Shown here one piece after another: positions 15,116 to 23,358 of a DNA stretch of 64,000 nt; position 1 is the first letter of the stretch; every line of letters starts with the position of its first letter. Made by a program: the position numbers and the translations under genes. Source of the DNA: an uncultured delta proteobacterium (GTDB taxonomy: Bacteria > Myxococcota > Myxococcia > Myxococcales > 40CM-4-68-19); the NCBI GenBank assembly GCA_903911145.1, contig CAIWCD010000030.1, positions 1 through 64,000 on the forward strand, in the 5' to 3' direction. The notes beneath the pieces were generated by a model, which was not told the origin of the DNA, ran no database searches, and saw nothing but the letters and a program-made list of their open reading frames with translations.

Positions 15116-15200
15116 AATACGCGTTCAAGTACTTGAATACAACAATCAGCGCTTGGGGCGCTTGACGCTTCGCTTGAAATCGGTACTCATGTACCGAAAT
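15116..15200. promoter_or_regulatory. Divergent control region with two palindromes between SDR and had
   Basis: TTCAAGTACTTGAA at 15124-15137 is a perfect 14-bp palindrome. A second inverted repeat, CGGTAC-TCAT-GTACCG, lies at 15181-15196. A TTGACG hexamer at 15162-15167 could be a -35 box for had, which would place the second palindrome over its -10 region, a typical repressor position. The local base composition is more AT-rich than the flanks. The regulator is unknown; the Rrf2 protein encoded at 23359 is a candidate. Confidence 0.5.
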
Positions 15201-15245
15201 ACGTGAAGACGGTTCGCGGATGCGCGGACGGGGAGCCGAGGGGCG

Positions 15246-16319
15246 ATGGCGATCGGGATCGAAGGTTGGGAGCTGGCGCAGCCAGGTGATCCACTCAGGC
15301 GGTCGCGGCGGACGGTTGAAGCGCCCGGTGCGGGCGAAGCACTCGTGCGCGTCGCAGCGTGCGGCGTCTGCCACACCGACCTCGGGTACGCGTTTGATGG
15401 TGTGCGCACGCGACATCCGCTGCCGCTCGTCCTCGGGCATGAGATCGCAGGCCACGTCGAAGCGGTGGGCGCTGGCGCAGAGGCGCTGTTGGGCAAGGCC
15501 GTCGTCGTTCCAGCCGTGATTCCCTGCGGCACCTGCTCCGCCTGCCGCGCAGGTCGGGGCGCGATCTGCGACGCGCAGGTCTTCCCCGGAAGCGACGTCC
15601 ATGGCGGCTTCGCCTCGCATCTTCTCGTTCCTGCGCGCGGGCTCTGCGTCGTCGACGAAGCGCGCCTGGGCCAGGCTGGGCTTGCACTTGCGGATCTCGC
15701 GGTGGTTGCCGACGCGGTGACGACTCCCTACCAGGCGGCGGTCAACGCGGGCCTTGCTGCGGGCGATGTCGCCATCGTTGTCGGTGCGGGCGGCGTCGGT
15801 GGATTCGCGGTTCAGATCGCGGCCGCACTCGGCGCGCATGTCGCGGCGATCGATGTCGACGCCGAGCGGCTGCGCCTCGCGGGAGAGCACGGCGCGTCGC
15901 TCACGCTCGATGGAAAGGGTGACGCGAAGGCGATCCGCAAGTCGCTCGTTGCTTGGGCGAAGGAGCGGGGCGCGCCGGCGACGCAGTGGAAGATCTTCGA
16001 GACCTCGGGCTCGAAGCCGGGACAGGAGCTCGCGTTCTCGCTGCTCAACCCGGGCGCGCATCTCGCGGTGGTTGGCTACACGCGCGATCCGGGCAGCTTC
16101 CGCCTGAGCAACCTGATGGCCTTCGACGCCACTGCGCGCGGCACCTGGGGCTGCCTGCCTGAGCACTACCCGGCCGCAGTCGAGCTTGTGCTCAGCGGAA
16201 AGGTGAAGCTCGCCGCGTTCGTTGAGCGCCGCCCGATGTCCACCATCAACGCTGTCTTCGCCGAGCTGCGCGCGCACACGCTCAAGAAGCGCCCGGTGCT
16301 CATTCCCGACTTTGCTTAA
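15246..16319 (+). CDS. had: 6-hydroxycyclohex-1-ene-1-carbonyl-CoA dehydrogenase
   Basis: This 357-residue zinc-dependent medium-chain dehydrogenase oxidises 6-hydroxycyclohex-1-ene-1-carbonyl-CoA to the 6-oxo compound with NAD+. Visible features are the catalytic-zinc residues Cys 42 and His 65 (CGVCHTD, GHE), structural-zinc cysteines 94, 97, 100 and 108 (CGTCSAC-x7-C), and the NAD-binding GAGGVGG. The overall sequence and the TDLGYAFD-R-T-x-HPLPL stretch match Had/BamQ enzymes rather than generic alcohol dehydrogenases. Position as first gene before oah, dch and bcr genes matches the order known from Thauera-type clusters. A GAGGGG ribosome binding site precedes the ATG. Confidence 0.93.
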   Translation: MAIGIEGWELAQPGDPLRRSRRTVEAPGAGEALVRVAACGVCHTDLGYAFDGVRTRHPLPLVLGHEIAGHVEAVGAGAEALLGKAVVVPAVIPCGTCSACRAGRGAICDAQVFPGSDVHGGFASHLLVPARGLCVVDEARLGQAGLALADLAVVADAVTTPYQAAVNAGLAAGDVAIVVGAGGVGGFAVQIAAALGAHVAAIDVDAERLRLAGEHGASLTLDGKGDAKAIRKSLVAWAKERGAPATQWKIFETSGSKPGQELAFSLLNPGAHLAVVGYTRDPGSFRLSNLMAFDATARGTWGCLPEHYPAAVELVLSGKVKLAAFVERRPMSTINAVFAELRAHTLKKRPVLIPDFA

Positions 16320-16336
16320 CTCACGGAGCAGATGAC

Positions 16337-17437
16337 ATGACCGACTTCACGTTCTCCAATCACGATCTCGAGCCCGCGCACCCCTTCGACGGGCAGGTCC
16401 GCTACGAACTCAAGCCCTGCCACGCGCCGGATGGATCGACGGCTGCGGGTCTCTTCTCGGCCTGGATCACGCTCGACAATCCGAAGCAGTTCAACAGCTA
16501 CACCACGCAGATGGTGAAGGACGTCATCCTCGCGATGCGCCGCGCCTCGAATGCGCGGGATGTGGTCGCGGTGGTCTTCACGGGCGCGGGCGATCGCGCG
16601 TTCTGCACCGGCGGCAACACCAAGGAGTACGCCGAGTACTACGCGGGCCGCCCCGACGAGTACGCGCAGTACATGCGGCTCTTCAACGACATGGTCTCGG
16701 CGATTCTGCTCTGCGACAAGCCGGTGATCTGCCGCGTCAACGGAATGCGCATCGGTGGCGGACAGGAGATCGGGATGGCCTGCGACTTCTCCGTCGCGAG
16801 CGATCTCGCCCGCTTCGGACAGGCTGGCCCCAAGCACGGCAGCGCGCCCGACGGCGGCTCGACCGACTTCTTGCCGCTCTTCGTCGGCATCGAAGCGGCG
16901 ATGCAGAGCTGCGTGCTCTGCGAGCCGTGGAGCGCGTATGGCGCGGCCCGTGCGGGTCTGCTCACCGAGGTTGTGCCGGTCCTGAGAAAAGGTGACCAGT
17001 GGGTCACGAATCCGCTCGTCATCACCGATCGCTGGGTTGACGGCGGCCGCGTCGTCTACGGCGAAGAGAAGAGCGGGGCCGCGCGCGCCGAGGGCGAGGC
17101 GATGCTCAAGAGCTGCACGACCGATCTCTCCGGCCTCGACGCCGCGGTTGAGCGGCTGATCACGAAATTGATGATGACCGTTCCGGGCTGCACTTCGAAG
17201 ACGGTGCAGTCGCTGCGCAAGCACAAGCTCGAACACTGGGATCAGAACAAGGAGTCGAACCGCGCATGGCTCGCACTGAACATGATGACCGAGGGGCAGG
17301 CAGGGTTTCGCGCGTTCAACGAGGGGCCGAAGGGAAATCGCGAGCTGGACTTCATCGATCTGCGGCGGCGGTTGGCGCAGGGCGAGAAGTGGGGAAGCGC
17401 GCTGACCGAGGCGGTGATGCCGCGCGCGAAGAGCTGA
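16337..17437 (+). CDS. oah: 6-oxocyclohex-1-ene-1-carbonyl-CoA hydrolase (ring-opening)
   Basis: The 366-residue crotonase-fold hydrolase adds water and cleaves the C-C bond of 6-oxocyclohex-1-ene-1-carbonyl-CoA, giving 3-hydroxypimeloyl-CoA. Recognisable parts are HPFDGQVRYELKP, the ITLDNPKQFNSYTT segment, the oxyanion-hole region AFCTGGNTKEYAEYYAGRP and NGMRIGGGQEIGMACDF. These are conserved in BamA/Oah, the standard marker of anaerobic aromatic degraders. Length is close to the family's usual 360-380. It begins 17 bases after had with GGAG upstream. A generic enoyl-CoA hydratase is shorter by about 100 residues and lacks these segments. Confidence 0.95.
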   Translation: MTDFTFSNHDLEPAHPFDGQVRYELKPCHAPDGSTAAGLFSAWITLDNPKQFNSYTTQMVKDVILAMRRASNARDVVAVVFTGAGDRAFCTGGNTKEYAEYYAGRPDEYAQYMRLFNDMVSAILLCDKPVICRVNGMRIGGGQEIGMACDFSVASDLARFGQAGPKHGSAPDGGSTDFLPLFVGIEAAMQSCVLCEPWSAYGAARAGLLTEVVPVLRKGDQWVTNPLVITDRWVDGGRVVYGEEKSGAARAEGEAMLKSCTTDLSGLDAAVERLITKLMMTVPGCTSKTVQSLRKHKLEHWDQNKESNRAWLALNMMTEGQAGFRAFNEGPKGNRELDFIDLRRRLAQGEKWGSALTEAVMPRAKS

Positions 17438-17448
17438 CGCTGCGTCCG

Positions 17449-17871
17449 ATGACTGCGCGCGATCTCAATGCGGTGGCCCAGATCTTCGAGGCCGACACGG
17501 GCGCAGCTCCTCCGGCCGGGTTTCGCGAGCACTTGAGCGCGCTGGTGAAGAGCGGCGGAGCGGTCTTCGTCGCGATCGGCGGGCGCGAGGTTGTCGGCTA
17601 CGTCGCCGGAGAGATCCGCTCGTGGGAGTTCGGCTCGCCGCCGGCGGGCTGGGTCTTCGCGCTCGCGGTCAAGCCGTCGTGGCAGCGCTTCGGAACGGGG
17701 AGGGCGCTGCTCGCGCGCGCAGTCGAGGCGCTCCGCAAAGCGGGCGTGCGCGCGGTCCGCACGATGGTCAGCCGCGAGGACGTCGCGGTGTTGCGCTTCT
17801 TCCGCCGCGAAGGATTCGTCGCCGGCCCCTACACGGAACTCGAGCTGACGTTCGGAGGGCGCGCGCGATGA
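17449..17871 (+). CDS. GNAT-family N-acetyltransferase embedded in the benzoyl-CoA operon
   Basis: The protein is about 140 residues, with the GNAT core: the V-x-FALAV-x-P-x-WQ beta-4 region, the acetyl-CoA loop RFGTGRALL and a C-terminal NxxxxxFF-like variant, FFRREGFV. ATG 17449 is used. The first GNAT strand (LTLRP) lies just upstream, so a CTG start at 17434, which overlaps the oah stop as CTGA, would give a more complete domain. The gene's stop overlaps the dch start (ATGA). It is therefore translationally coupled inside the pathway operon. The substrate is unknown. GNAT enzymes acetylate Lys in acyl-CoA ligases in other aromatic degraders, so regulation of the pathway is one idea. Confidence 0.8.
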   Translation: MTARDLNAVAQIFEADTGAAPPAGFREHLSALVKSGGAVFVAIGGREVVGYVAGEIRSWEFGSPPAGWVFALAVKPSWQRFGTGRALLARAVEALRKAGVRAVRTMVSREDVAVLRFFRREGFVAGPYTELELTFGGRAR

Positions 17872-18623
17872 TCACGAGCGAGCTGCGCCACAATGGGGCC
17901 GAGCTGCATCTCTGGCTCGACGCGCCCAAGGCCAACATCCTCGACGCGAAGATGCTCGCGTCGATCGACGCTGCGCTCGATGCGCCCGCGACAAGTTCCG
18001 TGAAGGTGATCGTCTTCGAAGGACGCGGACTGCACTTCTCGTTCGGCGCGAGCGTCGCCGAGCACACGCGCGCAGAGGCGCCCGGGATGCTCCGGGCGTT
18101 CCACGGACTGTTTCACAAGCTCGCACGCCTCTCGATTCCCACGGCCGCGATCGTGCGCGGAAACTGTCTCGGCGGCGGACTTGAACTCGCGGCCTGGTGC
18201 AGCTTTCTCATCGCCGCGCCCGACGCGAAGCTCGGCCAGCCGGAGATCAAGCTCGCGGTCTTCCCTCCGATGGCCTCACTGGTTCTCCCGTGGCGCATCG
18301 GCGGCGGCGCAGCGCTCGACCTCTGCGTGAGCGGCCGCACGATCAGCGGAGTCGAGGCGCATCGACTCGGACTCGTCACGGCGCTCGCAGAGGATCCATC
18401 TGCGCATTGGGACGCCTTCGCCGCGCAGAACATCCTCGAGGCGAGCGCGTCTTCGCTGCGGTTTGCCGAAAGGGCTGCGCGCATCCAGCTCAATGCCCAG
18501 CTCGCAACCACGCTACCTGCACTCGAGAAGCTCTATCTCGACGAGCTGATGGCGACGCACGACGCGAACGAAGGCATCGGCGCATTTCTCGAGAAGCGAA
18601 AGCCGGTCTTTACCCACAGCTGA
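17868..18623 (+). CDS. dch: Cyclohexa-1,5-diene-1-carbonyl-CoA hydratase
   Basis: This 251-residue crotonase-superfamily enzyme hydrates the dienoyl-CoA product of benzoyl-CoA reductase to 6-hydroxycyclohex-1-ene-1-carbonyl-CoA. Sequence support comes from the ANILDAKMLA N-terminal segment, the HFSFGASVAEH oxyanion region and GNCLGGGLELA, typical of Dch/BamR, and from length and operon position. The start is ATG 17868 overlapping the upstream stop; the frame extends further upstream but would swallow the GNAT gene. A general enoyl-CoA hydratase is the alternative, but the FSFGASV signature and context favour Dch. Confidence 0.92.
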   Translation: MITSELRHNGAELHLWLDAPKANILDAKMLASIDAALDAPATSSVKVIVFEGRGLHFSFGASVAEHTRAEAPGMLRAFHGLFHKLARLSIPTAAIVRGNCLGGGLELAAWCSFLIAAPDAKLGQPEIKLAVFPPMASLVLPWRIGGGAALDLCVSGRTISGVEAHRLGLVTALAEDPSAHWDAFAAQNILEASASSLRFAERAARIQLNAQLATTLPALEKLYLDELMATHDANEGIGAFLEKRKPVFTHS

Positions 18624-18630
18624 GGTCTCT

Positions 18631-19794
18631 ATGGATTCGGTCGACCAGTACGTCGCGCGCGCGGACGCGCTCTATCACGACGTCTCGTATCGCTCGGTCG
18701 CCGAGTGGAAGACGCGCACGGGCAAGAAGGCCGCGGGCCATCTTCCCGTCTATGCGCCGCGCGAGATCATCGATGCCGCAGGAATGCTGCCGGTCGCGAT
18801 GCACGGCGCGGGAGATCAGGTCGAGATCATCCGCGGCGATGCCTATTTCCAGTCGTACATCTGCCAATTGCCGCGCAGCACGATCGAGCTGGCGATGAGC
18901 GGGCGCCTCGATGACATCGACGCGTTTCTCTTTCCCTCGACCTGCGATGTGATCCGCAACCTCTCGGGCATGTGGAAGATGCTCTTCCCGAAGAAGTTCG
19001 TTCGCTATCTGGATCTTCCGCAGAACTTCGATCGCAAGGTCGCGGGGCGCTTCTGGGCAGGCGAGCTGCGCCATCTCTATGCGGATCTCTGCGCGCTCAA
19101 CGGCACGACGCCGAGCGACGATGCCTTGCGGCTCTCGCTCGCGCGCTTCTCGGCGAATCGCCGCGCGGTCGCGTCCCTCATGGCTTTGCGCGCTTCCGAG
19201 CCGTGGCGTGCGCCGGCCGCGGAAGCCTATTTAATCATCCGCGCGGGCGACGTGATGCCCGTCGAAGAGCACACCGCGTTTATCGAAGGATATCTCGCGG
19301 CCGCGCAGGGCGCGGACCGACCGATGCGGGATTACACCCGCGTCGTCGTGACCGGCGCCTTCTGCGAGCAGCCGCCGCTGGAGCTCATTCGCACGCTCGA
19401 ACGGGCCGGCTGCTATCTCGTCTGGGACGACTTCACCGTCGGCGCCCGTTTTCTCGAGGGAGATGTTTCGCTCGCAGGCGACCCGATCGAGGCGCTCGCG
19501 CAGGCCTTCCTGAATCAATCGGTGAAGAACGCGTGCGTCTATGAGCCCGACGGGAAGAAGGGCGAGTGGCTCGTCAATACCGTGCGCGACACCCGCGCCG
19601 ATGGCGTCGTCTTCGCGGCCCCGAGCTTCTGCGATCCGGCGCTCCTCGAGCAGCCGATGCTCGTCACCGCGCTCGAGCGCGCGGGCATTCCGCACACCTC
19701 GTTCAAGTACGCCGAGAACCTCGGCCAGTTCCAGGTGATCCGCGAGCAGGCGGGCACCTTCTCAGACGGTCTTCGCCTCTGGAGCAACGCATGA
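18631..19794 (+). CDS. bcrC: Benzoyl-CoA reductase subunit C (ATP-dependent class I)
   Basis: The 387-residue subunit belongs to the HgdB/BcrB-BcrC family and, with BcrB, forms the catalytic half that reduces the aromatic ring. The sequence shows the LPVYAPREIIDAAGMLPV opening, SYICQLPRS, FPSTCDVIRNLSG and TGAFCEQPP. The cysteines in these segments are candidate [4Fe-4S] ligands. The C-terminal FKYAENLGQFQVIREQ is as in Bcr-type subunits. It begins seven bases after dch and overlaps bcrB by ATGA. The order dch-bcrC-bcrB-bcrA-bcrD is the same as in Thauera aromatica and the bad genes of Rhodopseudomonas, which separates it from the related 2-hydroxyacyl-CoA dehydratases. Confidence 0.94.
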   Translation: MDSVDQYVARADALYHDVSYRSVAEWKTRTGKKAAGHLPVYAPREIIDAAGMLPVAMHGAGDQVEIIRGDAYFQSYICQLPRSTIELAMSGRLDDIDAFLFPSTCDVIRNLSGMWKMLFPKKFVRYLDLPQNFDRKVAGRFWAGELRHLYADLCALNGTTPSDDALRLSLARFSANRRAVASLMALRASEPWRAPAAEAYLIIRAGDVMPVEEHTAFIEGYLAAAQGADRPMRDYTRVVVTGAFCEQPPLELIRTLERAGCYLVWDDFTVGARFLEGDVSLAGDPIEALAQAFLNQSVKNACVYEPDGKKGEWLVNTVRDTRADGVVFAAPSFCDPALLEQPMLVTALERAGIPHTSFKYAENLGQFQVIREQAGTFSDGLRLWSNA

Positions 19795-21146
19795 GCACCG
19801 AACAGTCCGCAGCCGTCAAAGAGCCCAGCATGCTGCAGCAGAAGGAGATGATCGCGGAGCACTTCCGCGAACTCTCCCGCACGGGCGAGACGAAGAAGAA
19901 GGTCGTCTATACCTTCGTGCCCGGTAACCTGACCGAGCTCCTGCTCGCGTTCGATGTCCTGCCGGTGCACCCCGAGATCAATGCGCTGCAGAGCGCGATG
20001 CGGCAGAAGGCCGGCGCATATATCGGCGAGGCCGAGCGCATCGGGCACAGCGAAGACGTCTGCACGTATGTCAAATGCGACATCGGAATGAAGCGGCTCG
20101 GCAACGTCGGCCCGACCGGCGAGGTATTGCCCAAGCCCGATCTATTGCTGCTTTCCTATACTGGCTGCTTCACGTTCATGAAATGGTTCGAGTTGCTGCG
20201 GCAGGAGTACGACTGCCCGGTCGTGATGCTGCATACGCCATATCAGGGCGACGGCGAAATCACGCCGACGATGACGCAATACATGGTCGAGCAGATTCGC
20301 CAACAGGTCATCCCGGCTCTCGAGAAGCTGACTGGAAAGTCATTCGACGAAGAGCGGCTGCGTGAACTGATGCGGCTCTCTGCGCGCGCAGAGGACGACA
20401 TGGTCGCCGTTCTCGAGAGTGCCAAGCATAAGCCCAGCCCGATCGATGCCTATTTCGGAGGTGTCTATTACATCGGCCCGATGTTCACTGCGTTTCGTGG
20501 GACGCAGGGCGCAGTTGATTACTACGCGCAGCTCCGGCGCGAATGTAATCAGCGGATCGCCGCGGGCGAGGGACCGATTACCCCCGAAGGCACCAGCCCG
20601 AAGGAGCGCTTCCGCTTAATCGTCGAGGGTCCGCCCAACTGGACCCACTTCCGCGAGTTCTGGAAGATGTTCCACGACGAGGGAGCGGTCGTCGTCGCGA
20701 GCACCTATACGAAGGTGGGCGGCACCTATGATCTCGGCTTTCGCCACGATCCGACCAACCCGCTTGAGTCGCTCGCGCAGTACTGCATGGGTTGCTACAC
20801 CAATCGCAATCTCCCGCAGCGGCTCGATATGATCGTCAAGTATGCCGACGAATATTCGGCAGACGGGCTGCTGATCAACTCGGTGAAGAGCTGCAACAGC
20901 TTCTCGGCCGGGCAGCTGATGCTGCTGCGCGAGTTCGAGCGGCGCACAGGAAAGCCGGGCGGCTTCATTGAAACGGACCTCGTCGACGCGCGCTATTTCT
21001 CTGCGGCGAACGTGAAGAACCGCATCGAGAGCTATCTGCAGATGATCGTGCAGAAGCGCACGGCGGGCGCGGCCTCGGTCGATCTCGCAGCGGCAGCGTC
21101 GCTCGTGCGCAGCCTGCCCGTGATCAATCAAGGGGGTGCGGCATGA
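19791..21146 (+). CDS. bcrB: Benzoyl-CoA reductase subunit B (ATP-dependent class I)
   Basis: The 451-residue second catalytic subunit pairs with BcrC to carry the ring-reducing Fe-S clusters. Recognisable stretches include YTFVPGNLTELLLAFDVLPV, the cysteines in EDVCTYVKCD and SYTGCFTFMKW, and NCMGCY-like QYCMGCYTNR near the C-terminal third. SVKSCNSFSAGQ carries a further cysteine. Length matches the approximately 430-450 residues usual for BcrB. The start is ATG 19791, overlapping the bcrC stop; the upstream open frame lies inside bcrC. It overlaps bcrA at 21143 by ATGA, giving an unbroken coupled chain. Confidence 0.94.
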   Translation: MSTEQSAAVKEPSMLQQKEMIAEHFRELSRTGETKKKVVYTFVPGNLTELLLAFDVLPVHPEINALQSAMRQKAGAYIGEAERIGHSEDVCTYVKCDIGMKRLGNVGPTGEVLPKPDLLLLSYTGCFTFMKWFELLRQEYDCPVVMLHTPYQGDGEITPTMTQYMVEQIRQQVIPALEKLTGKSFDEERLRELMRLSARAEDDMVAVLESAKHKPSPIDAYFGGVYYIGPMFTAFRGTQGAVDYYAQLRRECNQRIAAGEGPITPEGTSPKERFRLIVEGPPNWTHFREFWKMFHDEGAVVVASTYTKVGGTYDLGFRHDPTNPLESLAQYCMGCYTNRNLPQRLDMIVKYADEYSADGLLINSVKSCNSFSAGQLMLLREFERRTGKPGGFIETDLVDARYFSAANVKNRIESYLQMIVQKRTAGAASVDLAAAASLVRSLPVINQGGAA

Positions 21147-22462
21147 AGGCCTGGATCGGCATCGACCTCGGCTCGACCACGACGAAGGCGATCTTCCTCG
21201 ATGAGCAAGGCAAGGAGCTTGGGCGCGGCATTACCAACAGCCGCAGCAGCTACGATCTCGCGTCGCGCATTGCGCAGGATGAAGGCCGGCTCGCCGCGCG
21301 ATTCACGCTGCTGGATCGCGAGCTGCGCGCAGACGACGAGCTGGCCACGCATTCCGACAAGGTGCGCGGACAGCTGCTCCATCGCTTCCGCCGCGATCAG
21401 GAGGTCGTGCAACTCGAGGCGCTGCGCGAGCTGGTTGCCGAGGAGTGCCGCTCCCCGCGCGTCGCTGCGATTGCGAAGCCGCTCGAGGAGCGTGCCACCG
21501 GAATCGTCGATTCCTTGATCACGGCAGAGAAGAAGCCGGCGCTGCCGCTCGCGGGCAAGGCCGCCAAGACGAGCGACTTCTTCCGCGACCGCGCTGCGTC
21601 TGGGTTCGGGCGCCTCGCGGAGGAGCAGAGCGACGCGAGCGTGAAGTTCGCCGATCTGCTCGGCGTCTTCGACAAGGCGATCCTGCGCGTCGAGAACACG
21701 CCGTTTGAATTGAGCTTCGATACCCGCATTCGCAGCGCCATCCGCGAGGTCGCGCGCACGCTCCCCGACTCGGTTCGCGATCGCTGCATCGCCGCCGTCG
21801 AGCGGGCCGCGGCGATCCCGCTCGACGAAGTGCGCGTCATCGGCACGGGCTATGGGCGCGCGCGTCTGCCGTTTCCCAAGGAGAATATCCGCTCGGAGAT
21901 TCTCTGCCACGGCCTCGGTGCACACGCGCAGTTTCCGGGCACGCGCACCGTCCTTGATATCGGCGGGCAGGATACCAAGGCGATTCAAGTGGACGACGCG
22001 GGGATCGTGACCGGCTTCCAGATGAACGACCGCTGCGCCGCTGGCTGCGGCCGATACCTCGGATATATCGCCGATGAAATGAGTCTGGGTATCCACGAAC
22101 TCGGGCCGCTTGCGCAGCAGTCGGAGCGCAACGTGCGCATCACCAGCACCTGCACGGTCTTCGCAGGCGCGGAGCTGCGCGATCGGCTCGCCAACGGGCA
22201 ACGGCGCGAAGATATCCTCGCGGGTCTGCACCGCGCGGTGATCCTGCGCGCAATGGCGCTCCTGGCGCGGTCGGGCGGCGTTCTCGACGAGTTCACCTTC
22301 ACCGGCGGCGTGGCGAACAATCCCGCCGCGGTGGATGCGCTCATGCAGCTCGTTGAAGAGAACTATGGCAAGCGCACGCTCAATATCTCGGCGGGCTCGA
22401 TCTTCACTGGCGCTCTCGGCGCGGCGCTCTTCGCGCTGCGGGCCGATGCAGCGCAGGCATAA
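21143..22462 (+). CDS. bcrA: Benzoyl-CoA reductase subunit A (ATPase/activator)
   Basis: The 439-residue ASKHA-fold ATPase couples ATP hydrolysis to electron transfer from ferredoxin into the catalytic subunits. Phosphate-binding motifs GIDLGSTTTK (residues 6-15) and DIGGQDTK are present. The bridging [4Fe-4S] cluster motif is DRC-AAGCGRYL, and TGGVANNPAAV lies near the C-terminus. An extra segment of about 150 residues between the first and second ATPase motifs (about 40-240) makes it longer than BcrD, as is normal for BcrA. With BcrD it forms the heterodimeric module that marks class I reductases and is absent from the tungsten-type class II system. Confidence 0.95.
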   Translation: MKAWIGIDLGSTTTKAIFLDEQGKELGRGITNSRSSYDLASRIAQDEGRLAARFTLLDRELRADDELATHSDKVRGQLLHRFRRDQEVVQLEALRELVAEECRSPRVAAIAKPLEERATGIVDSLITAEKKPALPLAGKAAKTSDFFRDRAASGFGRLAEEQSDASVKFADLLGVFDKAILRVENTPFELSFDTRIRSAIREVARTLPDSVRDRCIAAVERAAAIPLDEVRVIGTGYGRARLPFPKENIRSEILCHGLGAHAQFPGTRTVLDIGGQDTKAIQVDDAGIVTGFQMNDRCAAGCGRYLGYIADEMSLGIHELGPLAQQSERNVRITSTCTVFAGAELRDRLANGQRREDILAGLHRAVILRAMALLARSGGVLDEFTFTGGVANNPAAVDALMQLVEENYGKRTLNISAGSIFTGALGAALFALRADAAQA

Positions 22463-22473
22463 GGACGATTGAT

Positions 22474-23349
22474 ATGATCCTGACCATTGGTATCGATGTC
22501 GGCAGCTCGGCAGTGAAGGCCGCGGTGGTGGCGAGTCCGCGCAATTCCGGGCGCACGCGCGAGAGCTCGAAGATCGTCGCGACGCACACCGAACGCGTGC
22601 GCCGCCGCGACCAGCGGCACGTGATTGAACTCGCGTTCGACGAGGCGCTGAAAGCAGCGGGCATTACCCGGGAGAAGCTCGGATATATCGCCACGACAGG
22701 CGAGGGTGAGCTCGTCGAGTTTCGCACCGGGCACTTCTATGGAATGACGGCGCACGCACGCGGCGCGCTCTTTCTCGATCCAGCGGCGCGCGCAGTTGTC
22801 GACGTCGGCGCGCTCCACGCCCGTGCGATCGTCATGGACGAACATGCGCGCGTGCTGAGTTATCGAATGACCAGCCAGTGCGCCTCGGGCTCGGGACAGT
22901 TTCTCGAGAACGTCGCGCGCTACCTCGGCGTCACGCTCGACGAGGTCGGCCCGCTCTCGCTCACCAGCGCCAAGCCCGAGAAGGTCTCTGGCATCTGCGC
23001 GGTGCTCGCGGAGACCGACGTGATCAACATGGTCTCGCGCGGAATCGCGCTCGCCGACATTCTCAAGGGGATCCACGAGTCGATGGCGGGCCGCTTCGCC
23101 AAGCTGCTCAAGCTGATGGATCTCGCGCCTGGCACGGTCCTCGTCACCGGCGGGCTCGCGGCTGACGAGGGGCTGACGGCCTGCATTCAAGACGCGCTCG
23201 GCAAGACGAAGCTCTCCGGGCAGACGGTGAAGACGAATCCGCTCAGCGTGCATGCGGGTGCGATCGGCGCGGCTCTGTGGGGCGCATTCCGCAGCGAGCG
23301 GCTCGCGTCGCGTCCGACAGTTGCGTCACCGGCGCTCGCGGCGGTTTAA
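22474..23349 (+). CDS. bcrD: Benzoyl-CoA reductase subunit D (ATPase/activator)
   Basis: The 291-residue partner of BcrA has the ASKHA motif GIDVGSSAVK (6-15) and a VDVGALHAR phosphate-2 variant typical of BcrD. The shared cluster motif is SQCASGSGQFLE, and KVSGICAVLAETDVIN and TGGLAADEG follow. The size is close to the usual 280-290 residues. It starts 11 bases after bcrA. BcrA and BcrD are expected to share one [4Fe-4S] cluster at the dimer interface. The related activator of 2-hydroxyacyl-CoA dehydratases is homodimeric; the presence of both A and D supports a true benzoyl-CoA reductase. Confidence 0.94.
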   Translation: MILTIGIDVGSSAVKAAVVASPRNSGRTRESSKIVATHTERVRRRDQRHVIELAFDEALKAAGITREKLGYIATTGEGELVEFRTGHFYGMTAHARGALFLDPAARAVVDVGALHARAIVMDEHARVLSYRMTSQCASGSGQFLENVARYLGVTLDEVGPLSLTSAKPEKVSGICAVLAETDVINMVSRGIALADILKGIHESMAGRFAKLLKLMDLAPGTVLVTGGLAADEGLTACIQDALGKTKLSGQTVKTNPLSVHAGAIGAALWGAFRSERLASRPTVASPALAAV

Positions 23350-23358
23350 GCTGGATTC

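Noticed and set aside
14889-16277. 462-residue minus-strand ORF opposite had
   Set aside because: Antisense of the Had coding region and the palindromic promoter region; no domain features.
17266-17448. Upstream extension of the GNAT frame
   Set aside because: It lies within oah in another frame and has Arg-rich, non-domain sequence; the real start is near 17434-17449.
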